64,000 bases of DNA from Streptomyces cinnamoneus (GTDB lineage: Bacteria > Actinomycetota > Actinomycetes > Streptomycetales > Streptomycetaceae), in NCBI RefSeq assembly GCF_002939475.1, contig NZ_PKFQ01000001.1, positions 992,001-1,056,000 on the forward strand, written 5' to 3'. The position numbers and the translations under genes were made by a program. Shown here one piece after another: positions 15,244 through 23,575 of this stretch (the stretch's first letter is position 1; every line of letters starts with the position of its first letter). A model generated the notes under the pieces. That model was not told where the DNA came from and did not search any database. It was given only the letters and a program-made list of their open reading frames with translations.

Positions 15244-17078
15244 ACCCGCGCTCCCGGCTCCGGCGGCTGGCGCAGGCACCGCGCCCGGGCCTGAAGGTGC
15301 TCGGCCAGTCCTGGCGCAGTGACCGCGCCGGAACCGCGCAGGTGATCGTGACCTCGCTGGTCGTCGGTGTCCTGCCGGCCTGTCAGGTCACCCTCACGGC
15401 GGCCTTCGCGACGGCTCTGCTGCGCGCCGCCGGCAGCTCCCGCCCGCAGGCCGGCGACATCCTGTTCTACCTGGGCCTCCTGGCCCTGCTGGGCCTCGGC
15501 TCGCAGGTGCTGATCCTCCTGCAGAGCCGGGCCATGCAGCGCTGTCAGAGCAGGCTGTCGGCCCATCTGTCCGACGAGATCATCAGCCGGGCGGGACGGT
15601 TCACGCTCTCCCAGGTGGAGGATCCCAAGATCCAGGACTCGTTGCAGCGGGCCGTGCGCGAGGTGGGTTTCCGGCCGGGCATGCTGCTCTCCCAGCTGGT
15701 GCAGACGGTCACCCAGGTGGTCGCCTTCGGCTCGGTCGGCGCGATCCTCTGGACCCTGGACTACCGGGTGGCGCTGCTGGCCGTGCTCGCCCCGGTGCCG
15801 ACGGTGGTCGCGCAGATCCTCCAGGGCAAGCGCGCCCACGCGCTGGAACACGGCCGTTCGGAGGAACGGCGCCGGCTCACCTACTGGCAGCACCTGGCCT
15901 CACAGCCGGACTCGATGAAGGAGGTGCTGGCCTTCCGGCTCGCCCCGGTGGTCCTCACCCACCACCGGAAGCTGCTCGCCGGGATCGTCGGCGCCGACCT
16001 CCGGCTGGCGAACCGGAACTTCCGCCTCGCCATCCCGATGGTGGTCCTCACCGCGGCGCTGACCGTCTCCGCGCAGGCCACGGCGATCCTGGCCGGCACC
16101 GACGCGCGGCACGTGGCCGGACTGCTCGCCGTGATCCAGGCGATCGGCATGCTGCAGAGCAGTGCCCAGATGCTCTACGGCGCCCTGTCGGGGATGTACG
16201 TCAACCAGCTCTTCCTGCGCAATGTGAACGAGTTCCTCGCGATCGAGCACACGCCGCTTCCGGAAGGGGAGCTGGCGTTCCCCGAGGAGATCAGCGCGGG
16301 CGTCGAGTTCCGCGACGTGTCGTTCAGCTACCCCGGCAGCGGGCGGCACGCCCTGGAGAACGTCTCGTTCACGCTGAAGCCGGGCCAGGTGACGGCGGTC
16401 GTCGGCCTGAACGGCGCGGGGAAGTCGACCCTCGGCAAGCTTCTCGGCCGCCTCTACGAGCCGACCGGGGGCTCGATCGTCGTCGACGGCGTCCCCCTCG
16501 CCGACTTCCGGCTGGACAGCCTCCGCGACCGCGTCTCCTACGTCTTCCAGAACTACGTCCAGTACCAGCTCTCGGTCGGTGAGAACATCTCGCTCGGCCT
16601 GGTGCACGAGGCGGACCGGGCAGCCGGGAGGGTCGAGGCCGCGGCCCGCGAGGTGGGGATGCACGAGCACATCGCGGCCCTGCCCCAGGGTTACGGGACG
16701 CAGGCCGGAAAACTGTTCACGGGCGGCGTGGAGTTCTCCGGCGGCCAGTGGCAGCGGCTGGCCATCGCCCGGAGCATGGTGCGCTCGGCCAGCGTGCGGG
16801 TCATGGACGAGCCGACCGCCGCGCTCGACACCATCACCGAGGCCGAGTTGCTCGACACCCTCACCACCGCCACGGCCGGCCGGGTCTCGCTGCTGATCGC
16901 CCACCGCTTCTCGTCCGTGCTGCGCGCGGACCGGGTGCTGGTCTTCGACCGCGGCCGGCTCGTCGAGGACGGCGACCACCAGGAGCTGATGGGCCTCGGC
17001 GGTCTGTACGCCCGGATGTACGAGGCGCAGACCGCAGGCCACGAACCCGCGGCGGGAGCCGCGACGGGAGCCCGATGA
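15240..17078 (+). CDS. lanT: ABC exporter with fused membrane and ATPase domains
   Basis: A 612-residue half-transporter. The N-terminal membrane domain has hydrophobic segments around residues 36-64, 76-100, 160-195 and 255-310. The C-terminal ATPase is complete: Walker A GLNGAGKST (residues 389-397), signature FSGGQWQRLAIARS, Walker B VRVMDEPTAALD and H-loop IAHRF. There is no N-terminal C39 peptidase domain, so it can export the peptide but cannot itself remove the leader. GTG 15240 overlaps the lanB stop by 4 bp and follows GGCGGGAGGG. It is the only transporter in the cluster and may also provide self-protection. Confidence 0.88.
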   Translation: MNPRSRLRRLAQAPRPGLKVLGQSWRSDRAGTAQVIVTSLVVGVLPACQVTLTAAFATALLRAAGSSRPQAGDILFYLGLLALLGLGSQVLILLQSRAMQRCQSRLSAHLSDEIISRAGRFTLSQVEDPKIQDSLQRAVREVGFRPGMLLSQLVQTVTQVVAFGSVGAILWTLDYRVALLAVLAPVPTVVAQILQGKRAHALEHGRSEERRRLTYWQHLASQPDSMKEVLAFRLAPVVLTHHRKLLAGIVGADLRLANRNFRLAIPMVVLTAALTVSAQATAILAGTDARHVAGLLAVIQAIGMLQSSAQMLYGALSGMYVNQLFLRNVNEFLAIEHTPLPEGELAFPEEISAGVEFRDVSFSYPGSGRHALENVSFTLKPGQVTAVVGLNGAGKSTLGKLLGRLYEPTGGSIVVDGVPLADFRLDSLRDRVSYVFQNYVQYQLSVGENISLGLVHEADRAAGRVEAAAREVGMHEHIAALPQGYGTQAGKLFTGGVEFSGGQWQRLAIARSMVRSASVRVMDEPTAALDTITEAELLDTLTTATAGRVSLLIAHRFSSVLRADRVLVFDRGRLVEDGDHQELMGLGGLYARMYEAQTAGHEPAAGAATGAR

Positions 17079-18022
17079 TGAGACTCACCGCGTTCGACCA
17101 GGTGCTGGTCTACGGCGCCACCGGCCCGGCCGGGGCCGCCCGGGAGTCGGTCCGGCTCGCGGTGGCGGCCGAGCGCCTGGGCTACGACCGGTTCTGGGTC
17201 GCCGAACACCACGGGGCGACCAGCGGCTGCGGCTCGCCCGAGGTGCTGGTCGCCGCGGCGGCCGCGGCGACCGGGACCATCCGGGTCGGCACCGCCTCGG
17301 TCCTGCTGCCCCACTACGCGCCCTTGAAGGTGGCGACCACCTTCAACCTGCTGGAACGGCTCTTCCCCGGGCGGATCGATCTCGGTGTCGGCCGCGGCCC
17401 CGGCGGGGTGGAGACGGTCACCCGGCTGCTCGCGCGGGCGGGTGAGGCGCCGTACCACGAGAAGATCGAGCACCTGCTGGCCCACGTCACCGCCGGGACG
17501 GACCTGCTGCCCGAGTCGTCCCCGCCCCAGCTGTGGCTGACCGGTGCCGGCCCCGGCGGCGCGCAGCTCGCCGCCCGCCACGGACTTCCGTTCTGCCTCG
17601 CGCAGTTCGCCCACGGCGCCCCGCGGCCGGACATCGTCGCGCTGTACCGGGAGAACTTCCGCCCGGGGCCGTTCGGGGCGGCCCCCCGCGTCAGCGTCGC
17701 CGTCCGGGTGGCCTGCGCGGACGACCCCGGGGACGTCCGGCGCCTGCGCTCCGTCCTCGCCCTGGCCGCCGCCCCGACGGGCCGCCGGACCCTTCCGTCC
17801 TGGGAGGAGCTCCACGCCCTGAGGCCCGCCGCGCCCTCGCCGGAGACGGGCACGGACGGCACGGCCCTGTTCTCCGGGGTCCCCGCGGAGGTGGCGGAAC
17901 GACTCGCCGCCCTGGTCGCCGCCTACGCCCCCGAGGAACTCGCGGTCACCACCGTCTGTCCCGACTTCGACCTCCGGGTCCGGACCTTCGAACTGGTCCG
18001 CGCCATGTTCCCGGCCGGCTAG
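17075..18022 (+). CDS. Luciferase-like flavin monooxygenase (MsnO8-like)
   Basis: A 315-residue LLM-class FMN-dependent oxygenase. Family blocks are visible: RLGYDRFWVAEHHG near residue 35, TGTIRVGTASVLLPHYAPLK near residue 66 and FPGRIDLGVGRGPGG near residue 97. In actagardine biosynthesis the luciferase-like enzyme GarO forms a lanthionine sulfoxide, so a tailoring oxidation of the lanthipeptide (sulfoxide or hydroxylation) is a reasonable inference. The start ATG 17075 overlaps the exporter stop (ATGA) and follows GGGAG; ATG 17078 is an alternative. Last gene of the cluster; its TAG stop shares the palindrome CTAG with the stop of the convergent next gene. Confidence 0.85.
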   Translation: MMRLTAFDQVLVYGATGPAGAARESVRLAVAAERLGYDRFWVAEHHGATSGCGSPEVLVAAAAAATGTIRVGTASVLLPHYAPLKVATTFNLLERLFPGRIDLGVGRGPGGVETVTRLLARAGEAPYHEKIEHLLAHVTAGTDLLPESSPPQLWLTGAGPGGAQLAARHGLPFCLAQFAHGAPRPDIVALYRENFRPGPFGAAPRVSVAVRVACADDPGDVRRLRSVLALAAAPTGRRTLPSWEELHALRPAAPSPETGTDGTALFSGVPAEVAERLAALVAAYAPEELAVTTVCPDFDLRVRTFELVRAMFPAG

Positions 18023-19305
18023 GGGGTGTCCTGGCCCGGGCGGCCGGCCAGCCGCTCCAGCGCACCGCGGCCGAGCCCCGTCAGGCCGGTCACCTCGCCG
18101 GCGTCCAGGGCCCCGCAGTCCAGCCCGCGCAGCAGATGGCCGCTCAGGGCCCGGGCGGTGGCCGGCTCGTCCAGCACCGCGCCCCCGGACCGGCCGGTGT
18201 AGGCGACGAGCCGGGCGGCCGCCTGGTCCAGGCCCTCGCGGTAGAAGGCGTAGACGGCGGCGTAGCGGGTCGGCAGGTGCGCAGGGTGCATGTCCCAGCC
18301 CTGGTAGTAGGCGCGGGCCAGTGACCGGCGCACGAGCCGGTGGTGCAGCCGCCACGCCTCGTGGACGTGTTCGGTGGGCCCGACGGGCAGGACGTTCGTG
18401 GAGCCGTCCGACAGCCGCACTCCCGTGCCGGCCGCGGCCGTCTGCATGACGGCCTTGGCGTGGTCGGCCGCCGGGTGGTCCGGGGACTGGTGGGCGGCGC
18501 TCACCCCGCAGGCGGCGCTGTAGTCGAAGGTGCCGTAGTGCAGGGAGGTGACGCGCCCCTCGCCCGCGTCGATCAGCCGGGCGACGGTGGCCCGTCCGTC
18601 GGCGCCGAGGATGGACTGGGTGGTCTCTATCTGCACCTCGAACCGGAGCCGGCCGGCCGTCAGGCCGTGGGCCTTCTCGAACTCCTCGGTGAGCCGCACC
18701 ATGGCGGTCACCTGCTCGGGATAGGTGACCTTGGGCAGGGTGAGGACCAGCCCCGCGGGCAGCCCGCCGGCCTCCATCAGCCCGGTGAGGAAGACGTCGA
18801 GGGTGCGGATGCCGCGGTCGCGGACGGCGGCCTCCATGCACTTGACGCGGACGCCCGTGTACGGGGCGGCGGTGCCGTCGGCGTACGCCCGCGCCACCAC
18901 CCGGGCCGCGCGGGCCGCCGCCGCGTCCTCCTCGGCGTCCGGTCGCGCGCCGTACCCGTCTTCGAAGTCGACGCGCAGGTCCTCCACGGGTTCGCGCCCG
19001 AGCTTGGCCCGCACGCGCTCGTACACCGGTGCGGCGAGGCCGTCGGGCAGGCCGAGCACGTGGGCGAACGCGCTCGCGTCGGGGGCGTGTTCGTCGAGCG
19101 CCGCGAGGGCCTGCTCGCCCCAGGAGCGGACGGTCGCGGGCCCGAAGGCGTCGGCCGGCACGTAGACCGTGTGCACGGGCTGCCGAGTGCCGGGATCGCC
19201 GGGATAGCGCCGGGCGAGCTGTGCGTCGACACCGGCGAGCGAGGCGCCGACGCGCTCGGACACCGAGGGCGCGAACGTGGTCGCGACCGGCTGCTGCTGC
19301 CCCAT
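18019..19305 (-). CDS. DUF6986 family protein (aldolase/citrate-lyase-like)
   Basis: About 428 residues with an HpcH/HpaI aldolase-like TIM-barrel appearance: the block VEDLRVDFEDGYGARPDAEE, then RFEVQIETTQSILG, provide the acidic metal ligands expected of that fold. These proteins are widespread in Streptomyces with no firmly assigned reaction; cleavage or formation of a C-C bond in a 2-oxo acid is a family-based guess. ATG 19305 has GGAGGAGC a few bases upstream; upstream in-frame codons lack a site. The stop overlaps the lanthipeptide monooxygenase stop by 4 bp and no hairpin separates the two convergent genes. Confidence 0.75.
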   Translation of the reverse strand: MGQQQPVATTFAPSVSERVGASLAGVDAQLARRYPGDPGTRQPVHTVYVPADAFGPATVRSWGEQALAALDEHAPDASAFAHVLGLPDGLAAPVYERVRAKLGREPVEDLRVDFEDGYGARPDAEEDAAAARAARVVARAYADGTAAPYTGVRVKCMEAAVRDRGIRTLDVFLTGLMEAGGLPAGLVLTLPKVTYPEQVTAMVRLTEEFEKAHGLTAGRLRFEVQIETTQSILGADGRATVARLIDAGEGRVTSLHYGTFDYSAACGVSAAHQSPDHPAADHAKAVMQTAAAGTGVRLSDGSTNVLPVGPTEHVHEAWRLHHRLVRRSLARAYYQGWDMHPAHLPTRYAAVYAFYREGLDQAAARLVAYTGRSGGAVLDEPATARALSGHLLRGLDCGALDAGEVTGLTGLGRGALERLAGRPGQDTP

Positions 19306-19410
19306 GTGCGCTCCTCCGGGTTTCCGCTGCGCGGAATCGACCATCCGTGCCGCGAAGTTAGCCAGGGACGGTCAGGGGGGTCAACACCGCCGACAGGCCG
19401 GGAACGACGA

Positions 19411-19450
19411 CGGCTCCCCGCTCCGGCCGGTGGGCCGGGGCGGGGAGCCG
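19411..19450. terminator. Strong terminator downstream of etfBA
   Basis: CGGCTCCCCGC (19411-19421) and CCGGCC (19423-19428) pair with GGCCGG (19433-19438) and GCGGGGAGCCG (19440-19450) across a GGTG loop: an 18-position stem broken only by one T-G pair. It lies 26 bp beyond the etfA stop. Confidence 0.85.
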
Positions 19451-19476
19451 TGCGAAGGAGACGACAGCCCGGGCCG

Positions 19477-20439
19477 TCAGCCCTTGCGGACCTTGATCTC
19501 CTCGGTGAGCTGCGGGACGACCTCGAAGAGGTCGCCGACGACGCCGTAGTCGACGAGCTCGAAGATCGGGGCCTCGGCGTCCTTGTTGATCGCGACGATC
19601 GTCTTGGACGTCTGCATGCCGGCGCGGTGCTGGATGGCACCGGAGATGCCCGCCGCGATGTAGAGCTGCGGGGAGACCGACTTGCCGGTCTGGCCGACCT
19701 GGTTGGTGTGCGGGTACCAGCCGGCGTCGACCGCAGCGCGGGAGGCGCCGACGGCAGCGCCGAGCGAGTCGGCCAGGGCCTCGATGACCGGGAAGTTCTC
19801 GGCGCCGTTGACGCCGCGGCCGCCGGAGACCACGATCGCGGCCTCGGTCAGCTCGGGACGGCCGGTGGACTCGCGCGGGGTGCGGGCGACGACCTTGGTG
19901 CCGGTGGACGCGCTCCCGAACGAGACGGCGAGCTGCTCGACCGCGCCAGCGGCCGGAGCGGCCTCGGGGGCGGCGGAGTTGGGCTTGACGGTGATGACCG
20001 GCGTGCCCTTGGTGACGCGGGACTTGGTGGAGAACGAGGCCGCGAAGACGGACTGCGTGGCCACCGGGCCCTCGTCGCCGGCCTCGAGGTCGACGGCGTC
20101 GGTGATGATGCCGGAGCCGATGCGGACGGCGAGGCGGGCCGCGATCTCCTTGCCCTCCGCGGAGGACGGTACGAGCACGGCGGCCGGGGAGACGGCGTTG
20201 TACGCGGCCTCCAGGGCGTCCACCTTGGGCACGACGAGGTAGTCGGCGAACTCGGGGGCGTCGGCCGTGAGGACCTTCACCGCGCCGTACTCGGCGAGCG
20301 TGGCGGCGGCGGTGTCCGCACCGGCACCGAGGTGCACGGCGACCGGCTCGCCGATGCGGCGGGCGAGGGTCAGCAGCTCGAGGGTGGGCTTGCGGACGGC
20401 ACCGTCCACGTGGTCGACGTAGACGAGGACTTCAGCCAT
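19477..20439 (-). CDS. etfA: Electron transfer flavoprotein subunit alpha
   Basis: A 320-residue EtfA. The C-terminal FAD-binding domain is complete, from [16 protein letters not shown] through [16 protein letters not shown] (residues near 255-275) to [20 protein letters not shown]. With EtfB it accepts electrons from acyl-CoA dehydrogenases and passes them to the quinone pool via ETF-quinone oxidoreductase. ATG 20439 follows CAGGAG. It is 73 bp downstream of etfB on the same strand, so the two form an operon. Confidence 0.95.
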   Translation of the reverse strand: MAEVLVYVDHVDGAVRKPTLELLTLARRIGEPVAVHLGAGADTAAATLAEYGAVKVLTADAPEFADYLVVPKVDALEAAYNAVSPAAVLVPSSAEGKEIAARLAVRIGSGIITDAVDLEAGDEGPVATQSVFAASFSTKSRVTKGTPVITVKPNSAAPEAAPAAGAVEQLAVSFGSASTGTKVVARTPRESTGRPELTEAAIVVSGGRGVNGAENFPVIEALADSLGAAVGASRAAVDAGWYPHTNQVGQTGKSVSPQLYIAAGISGAIQHRAGMQTSKTIVAINKDAEAPIFELVDYGVVGDLFEVVPQLTEEIKVRKG

Positions 20440-20512
20440 GGATCTGCTCTCCTGCGGAAGATGCGAGGGCGGTTGAGATGCGTTCGGGCGTCGGAGTTCG
20501 GCGAGCCGTGGC

Positions 20513-21298
20513 TCAGATGAACTTCTGGCCCGCGAGGAACTCGGCGAGCTGCTTGCCGCCCTCGCCCTCGTCCTTGACGACCGTGCCGGCCGTGCGGGCC
20601 GGGCGCTCCGCGGCCTCGTCGACCTTGGTCCAGGAGCCCTCCAGGCCGACCTCGTCGGCCTCGATGCCCAGGTCGGAGAGGTCCAGGGACTGCACCGGCT
20701 TCTTCTTGGCGGCCATGATGCCCTTGAAGGAGGGGTAGCGCGCCTCACCGGACTGGTCGGTGACGGACACGACGGCCGGGAGGGCCGCCTCCAGCTGCTC
20801 GCTGGCGGCGTCGCCGTCGCGGCGGCCGGTGACCTTGCCGTCCTCGACCTTGACCTCGGAGAGCAGGGTGACCTGCGGCACGCCCAGGCGCTCGGCGAGC
20901 ATCGCCGGGACCACGCCCATGCCGCCGTCGGTCGAGGCCATGCCGGAGACGACCAGGTCGTAGCCGACGTGCTCCAGGGCCTTGGCCAGGACCAGGGAGG
21001 TGCCCAGCGCGTCGGTGCCGTGCAGGTCGTCGTCCTCGACGTGGACGGCCTTGTCGGCGCCCATGGACAGCGCCTTGCGCAGCGCGTCCTTGGCGTCCTC
21101 GGGGCCGACCGTCAGGACGGTGATCTCCGCGTCGTCCGCGTCCTCGGCGATCTGCAGCGCCTGCTCGACCGCGTACTCGTCGAGCTCCGAGAGCAGGCCG
21201 TCCACGTCGTCACGGTCGACGGTCAGGTCTTCGGCGAAGTGCCGGTCGCCGGTGGCGTCGGGCACGTACTTCACACAGACAACGATCCTCAAGCTCAC
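20513..21298 (-). CDS. etfB: Electron transfer flavoprotein subunit beta
   Basis: A 261-residue EtfB, starting with MSLRIVVCVKYVPD and containing the adenine-nucleotide-binding region around DLVVSGMASTDGGMGVVPAMLAERLG. GTG 21298 follows AGGAGAG. Upstream, at 21331-21348, GCTGCC-TTGGCA-GGCAGC could form a small 5'-leader hairpin. At 21407-21418 TACT-CGTC-AGTA resembles short TetR-type operators seen before fatty-acid genes, though control is not shown. Confidence 0.95.
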   Translation of the reverse strand: MSLRIVVCVKYVPDATGDRHFAEDLTVDRDDVDGLLSELDEYAVEQALQIAEDADDAEITVLTVGPEDAKDALRKALSMGADKAVHVEDDDLHGTDALGTSLVLAKALEHVGYDLVVSGMASTDGGMGVVPAMLAERLGVPQVTLLSEVKVEDGKVTGRRDGDAASEQLEAALPAVVSVTDQSGEARYPSFKGIMAAKKKPVQSLDLSDLGIEADEVGLEGSWTKVDEAAERPARTAGTVVKDEGEGGKQLAEFLAGQKFI

Positions 21299-21487
21299 GC
21301 CGGCTCTCCTACTGCATCGTCTCTATCAAAGCTGCCTTGGCAGGCAGCATAGGCGCCTTGGGGGGCGGACCCCGGTCGGGTGCGGATCTCGCTCCGACCA
21401 GAATGTTACTCGTCAGTACATCGAGCGTGTTCCCCGAAAGCAAGGCCGGTCGACTGTGATCTGCCCAACGCGCGCGACGGGGACGCC

Positions 21488-21994
21488 TCAGTCCCGCAGA
21501 CCGTTGAAGCGCCCCTGGTGGTACAGCAGCGGCCGGCCCGCCCCGGTGGGGTCCCCGGCGACCACCTCGGCGAGGACGACGCGGTGGTCGCCGGCGGGCA
21601 CGCGGGCCACCACACGGCACACCGTCCACGCCAGCACGCCCTCCAGCACCGGCACCCCGTGCGGGCCGGTGCGCCAGCGGGTGGGCGGGGCGAAGCGGTC
21701 GGCGCCGCTGCGCGCGAAGGTCGCGGCCAGCTCCTGCTGGTGCTCGCCGAGTATGTGCACACCCACGTGCTCGGCCTCGGAGAGCACGGGCCAGCTCGAC
21801 GAGCCCGTGCCGACGCCGAAGGACAGCAGCGGCGGCTCGGCGGCCACGGAGGTGACGGAGGTGGCGGTGAAGCCGACCGGGCGCGTGCCGTGCGCGGTGA
21901 TCACCGCGACGCCGGCGGCGTGCCGGCGGAAGACCGAGCGCAGCAGGTCGGGGGTGGTGAGGTGAGGCGTGCCGAGTTCGGGCGAGGCCGTCAT
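21488..21994 (-). CDS. Flavin reductase family protein
   Basis: A 168-residue flavin reductase-like protein (HpaC/FMN-binding split barrel). Visible family blocks: FRRHAAGVAVITAHGTRPVGFTA with the conserved G-x-T, SFGVGTGSSSWPVL and a C-terminal PLLYHQGRFNGL. Such proteins supply reduced flavin to two-component monooxygenases. No partner monooxygenase is adjacent; the lanthipeptide LLM gene is about 3.5 kb away but separated by unrelated genes. ATG 21994 follows GGAAGGACAAG. Confidence 0.85.
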   Translation of the reverse strand: MTASPELGTPHLTTPDLLRSVFRRHAAGVAVITAHGTRPVGFTATSVTSVAAEPPLLSFGVGTGSSSWPVLSEAEHVGVHILGEHQQELAATFARSGADRFAPPTRWRTGPHGVPVLEGVLAWTVCRVVARVPAGDHRVVLAEVVAGDPTGAGRPLLYHQGRFNGLRD

Positions 21995-22205
21995 GGGTGT
22001 GTTCTTGTCCTTCCGCCGGGGCATCGGTCCGGGTCCGTTCGACCGGTCGCTCACGCGCTCGGGACGCGCGCGCTCCCGGTCCCCGGCGGGTCGGCGTGCG
22101 CGCGTCCGTGGAGAAGTCCGTGGAGAAGCAGCCCGGGCCACATAGCGTCACCCTGACGATTCAGGGTACGGAGCGTCAAGGGGCGCCGGGCACATGGGAG
22201 GCGCA

Positions 22206-22583
22206 TCACGGCCCGTCAGACCGCGCCCCGGGCCCGCACAGCGCCGCGCCCAGCGCGGCGATGACGTCGGCCCGGCGCGGCTGTCCCGTCGCCCGGCGCA
22301 CCTCCCGGCCGTCGGCGTCGAGGACGAGGGTGGTGGGCGTGCCCCGGACACCGAGGGCGCGTACGAGGTCCAGCCGGGCCTCCGCGTCGATCTCGACGTG
22401 GGCGACGCCGTCCACCATGGCGGCCACGTCGGCGAGCACGCGCCGGGTCGCCCGGCACGGCTGGCAGAAGGCGCTGGAGAACTGGACGAGTGTGGCCCGC
22501 TCGCCCGGCGCGGCGCCGAGGTCGGCAGGGCCGAGCCGCGGCGTGGCGGGCTCCCGCCCGGTCTGGTCGTCCCGCACGGGCAC
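22206..22583 (-). CDS. Thioredoxin-like protein
   Basis: A 125-residue single thioredoxin fold with the redox motif CQPC in SSAFCQPCRATRRVL, the cis-proline region VRGTPTTLVLDADG, and a short N-terminal extension. No signal peptide, so cytoplasmic. It likely acts as a thiol-disulfide reductase. GTG 22583 has AGGGAGGAC at a good distance; an internal GTG two codons later is possible. Confidence 0.85.
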   Translation of the reverse strand: MPVRDDQTGREPATPRLGPADLGAAPGERATLVQFSSAFCQPCRATRRVLADVAAMVDGVAHVEIDAEARLDLVRALGVRGTPTTLVLDADGREVRRATGQPRRADVIAALGAALCGPGARSDGP

Positions 22584-22777
22584 GCCCGTCCTCCCTGTGT
22601 TCCCTCTCCGGCTCTCCCCTCCCCCAGCACCCGCCGTGCCGGGGAAATTTCCGGACGTGATGAGGATCTCCCGTGGTTGGCCACTTCCCCGCTGGCCCAC
22701 GGCCGGGCATTCAGGCACGATCTGGCGAGAAGCCGACCCTACGGCCGCGTAACTTCTCCCAAAAGGATCTTCCCGAT

Positions 22778-23500
22778 ATGGCAGAACTTGTCTACCGCCC
22801 GGTGATCGGTTTGGCCCAGGGCATGTTCAAGGCGCTTGACCTGCGCTTCGACATCCAGGGCGCTGAGCACATCCCGCAGCGCGGTGGGGCGGTGCTGGTG
22901 AGCAACCACATCGGGTACCTCGACTTCGTCTTCTGCGGCCTGGCCGCGCGCCCCGCCAAGCGCCTGGTGCGCTTCATGGCCAAGGACTCGGTCTTCCGCC
23001 ACAAGGTGTCGGGGCCGCTCATGCGGGCCATGAAGCACATCCCGGTCGACCGCTCGGCGGGCGTCGACGCCTACAGGCACGCGTTGTCCGCACTGCGGTC
23101 GGGCGAGATCATCGGGGTGTTCCCGGAGGCCACGATCTCGACGTCGTTCACCCTGAAGGGCTTCAAGTCGGGCGCGGCGCGGCTGGCCCAGGAGGCCGGG
23201 GTGCCGCTGGTGCCGATGGCCCTGTGGGGCACCCAGCGGCTGTGGACCAAGGGCCGCAAGCGGGATCTGGGCCGCAACCACATCCCCGTCGCGATCCGGG
23301 TGGGCGAGCCGCTCACGGCGGCCGCGGACGAGTCCGCGGACACCCTGACCGGGCGGGTCCGCTCGCGCGTCCAGGAGCTCCTGGAGGCGGCGCAGCGGGC
23401 CTATCCGGTGCGGACCGAGGGCCCGGAGGACAGCTGGTGGATCCCGGCCCACCTGGGCGGCACGGCCCCCGCCGCCGCGGAGGCGGGCGGCCGGCTCTGA
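22778..23500 (+). CDS. 1-acylglycerol-3-phosphate acyltransferase family protein
   Basis: A 240-residue PlsC-type acyltransferase. The catalytic motif NHIGYLD (NHx4D, about residues 49-55) and the FPEATIS variant of the FPEG motif (about residues 115-121) are present, followed by the GVPLVPMALWGTQ strand. It probably transfers a fatty acyl group to lysophosphatidate or a related lysolipid at the membrane. AAAAGGATC precedes ATG 22778. Followed at once by a strong terminator. Confidence 0.88.
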   Translation: MAELVYRPVIGLAQGMFKALDLRFDIQGAEHIPQRGGAVLVSNHIGYLDFVFCGLAARPAKRLVRFMAKDSVFRHKVSGPLMRAMKHIPVDRSAGVDAYRHALSALRSGEIIGVFPEATISTSFTLKGFKSGAARLAQEAGVPLVPMALWGTQRLWTKGRKRDLGRNHIPVAIRVGEPLTAAADESADTLTGRVRSRVQELLEAAQRAYPVRTEGPEDSWWIPAHLGGTAPAAAEAGGRL

Positions 23501-23517
23501 CCGGCCCCGGAACCCGG

Positions 23518-23558
23518 CAGGAGCCCCCGGTGGCGCGTCGCGCCGCCGGGGGCTCCTG
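23518..23558. terminator. Bidirectional terminator hairpin
   Basis: CAGGAGCCCCCGG (23518-23530) pairs perfectly with 23546-23558; the 15-nt interior can itself pair (GGCGCG/CGCGCC). It lies between the convergent acyltransferase and threonine aldolase genes. Confidence 0.88.
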
Positions 23559-23575
23559 TCGTGGGCCGGGCGGTC

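Noticed and set aside
9723..18022. Horizontal transfer island bounded by att sites or transposases
   Set aside because: No integrase, tRNA, IS or flanking direct repeats found; codon use of the enzymes is like the rest of the window.
21488..21994. Flavin reductase as partner of the lanthipeptide oxygenase
   Set aside because: Separated by DUF6986 and etf genes on the other strand; no linkage evidence.
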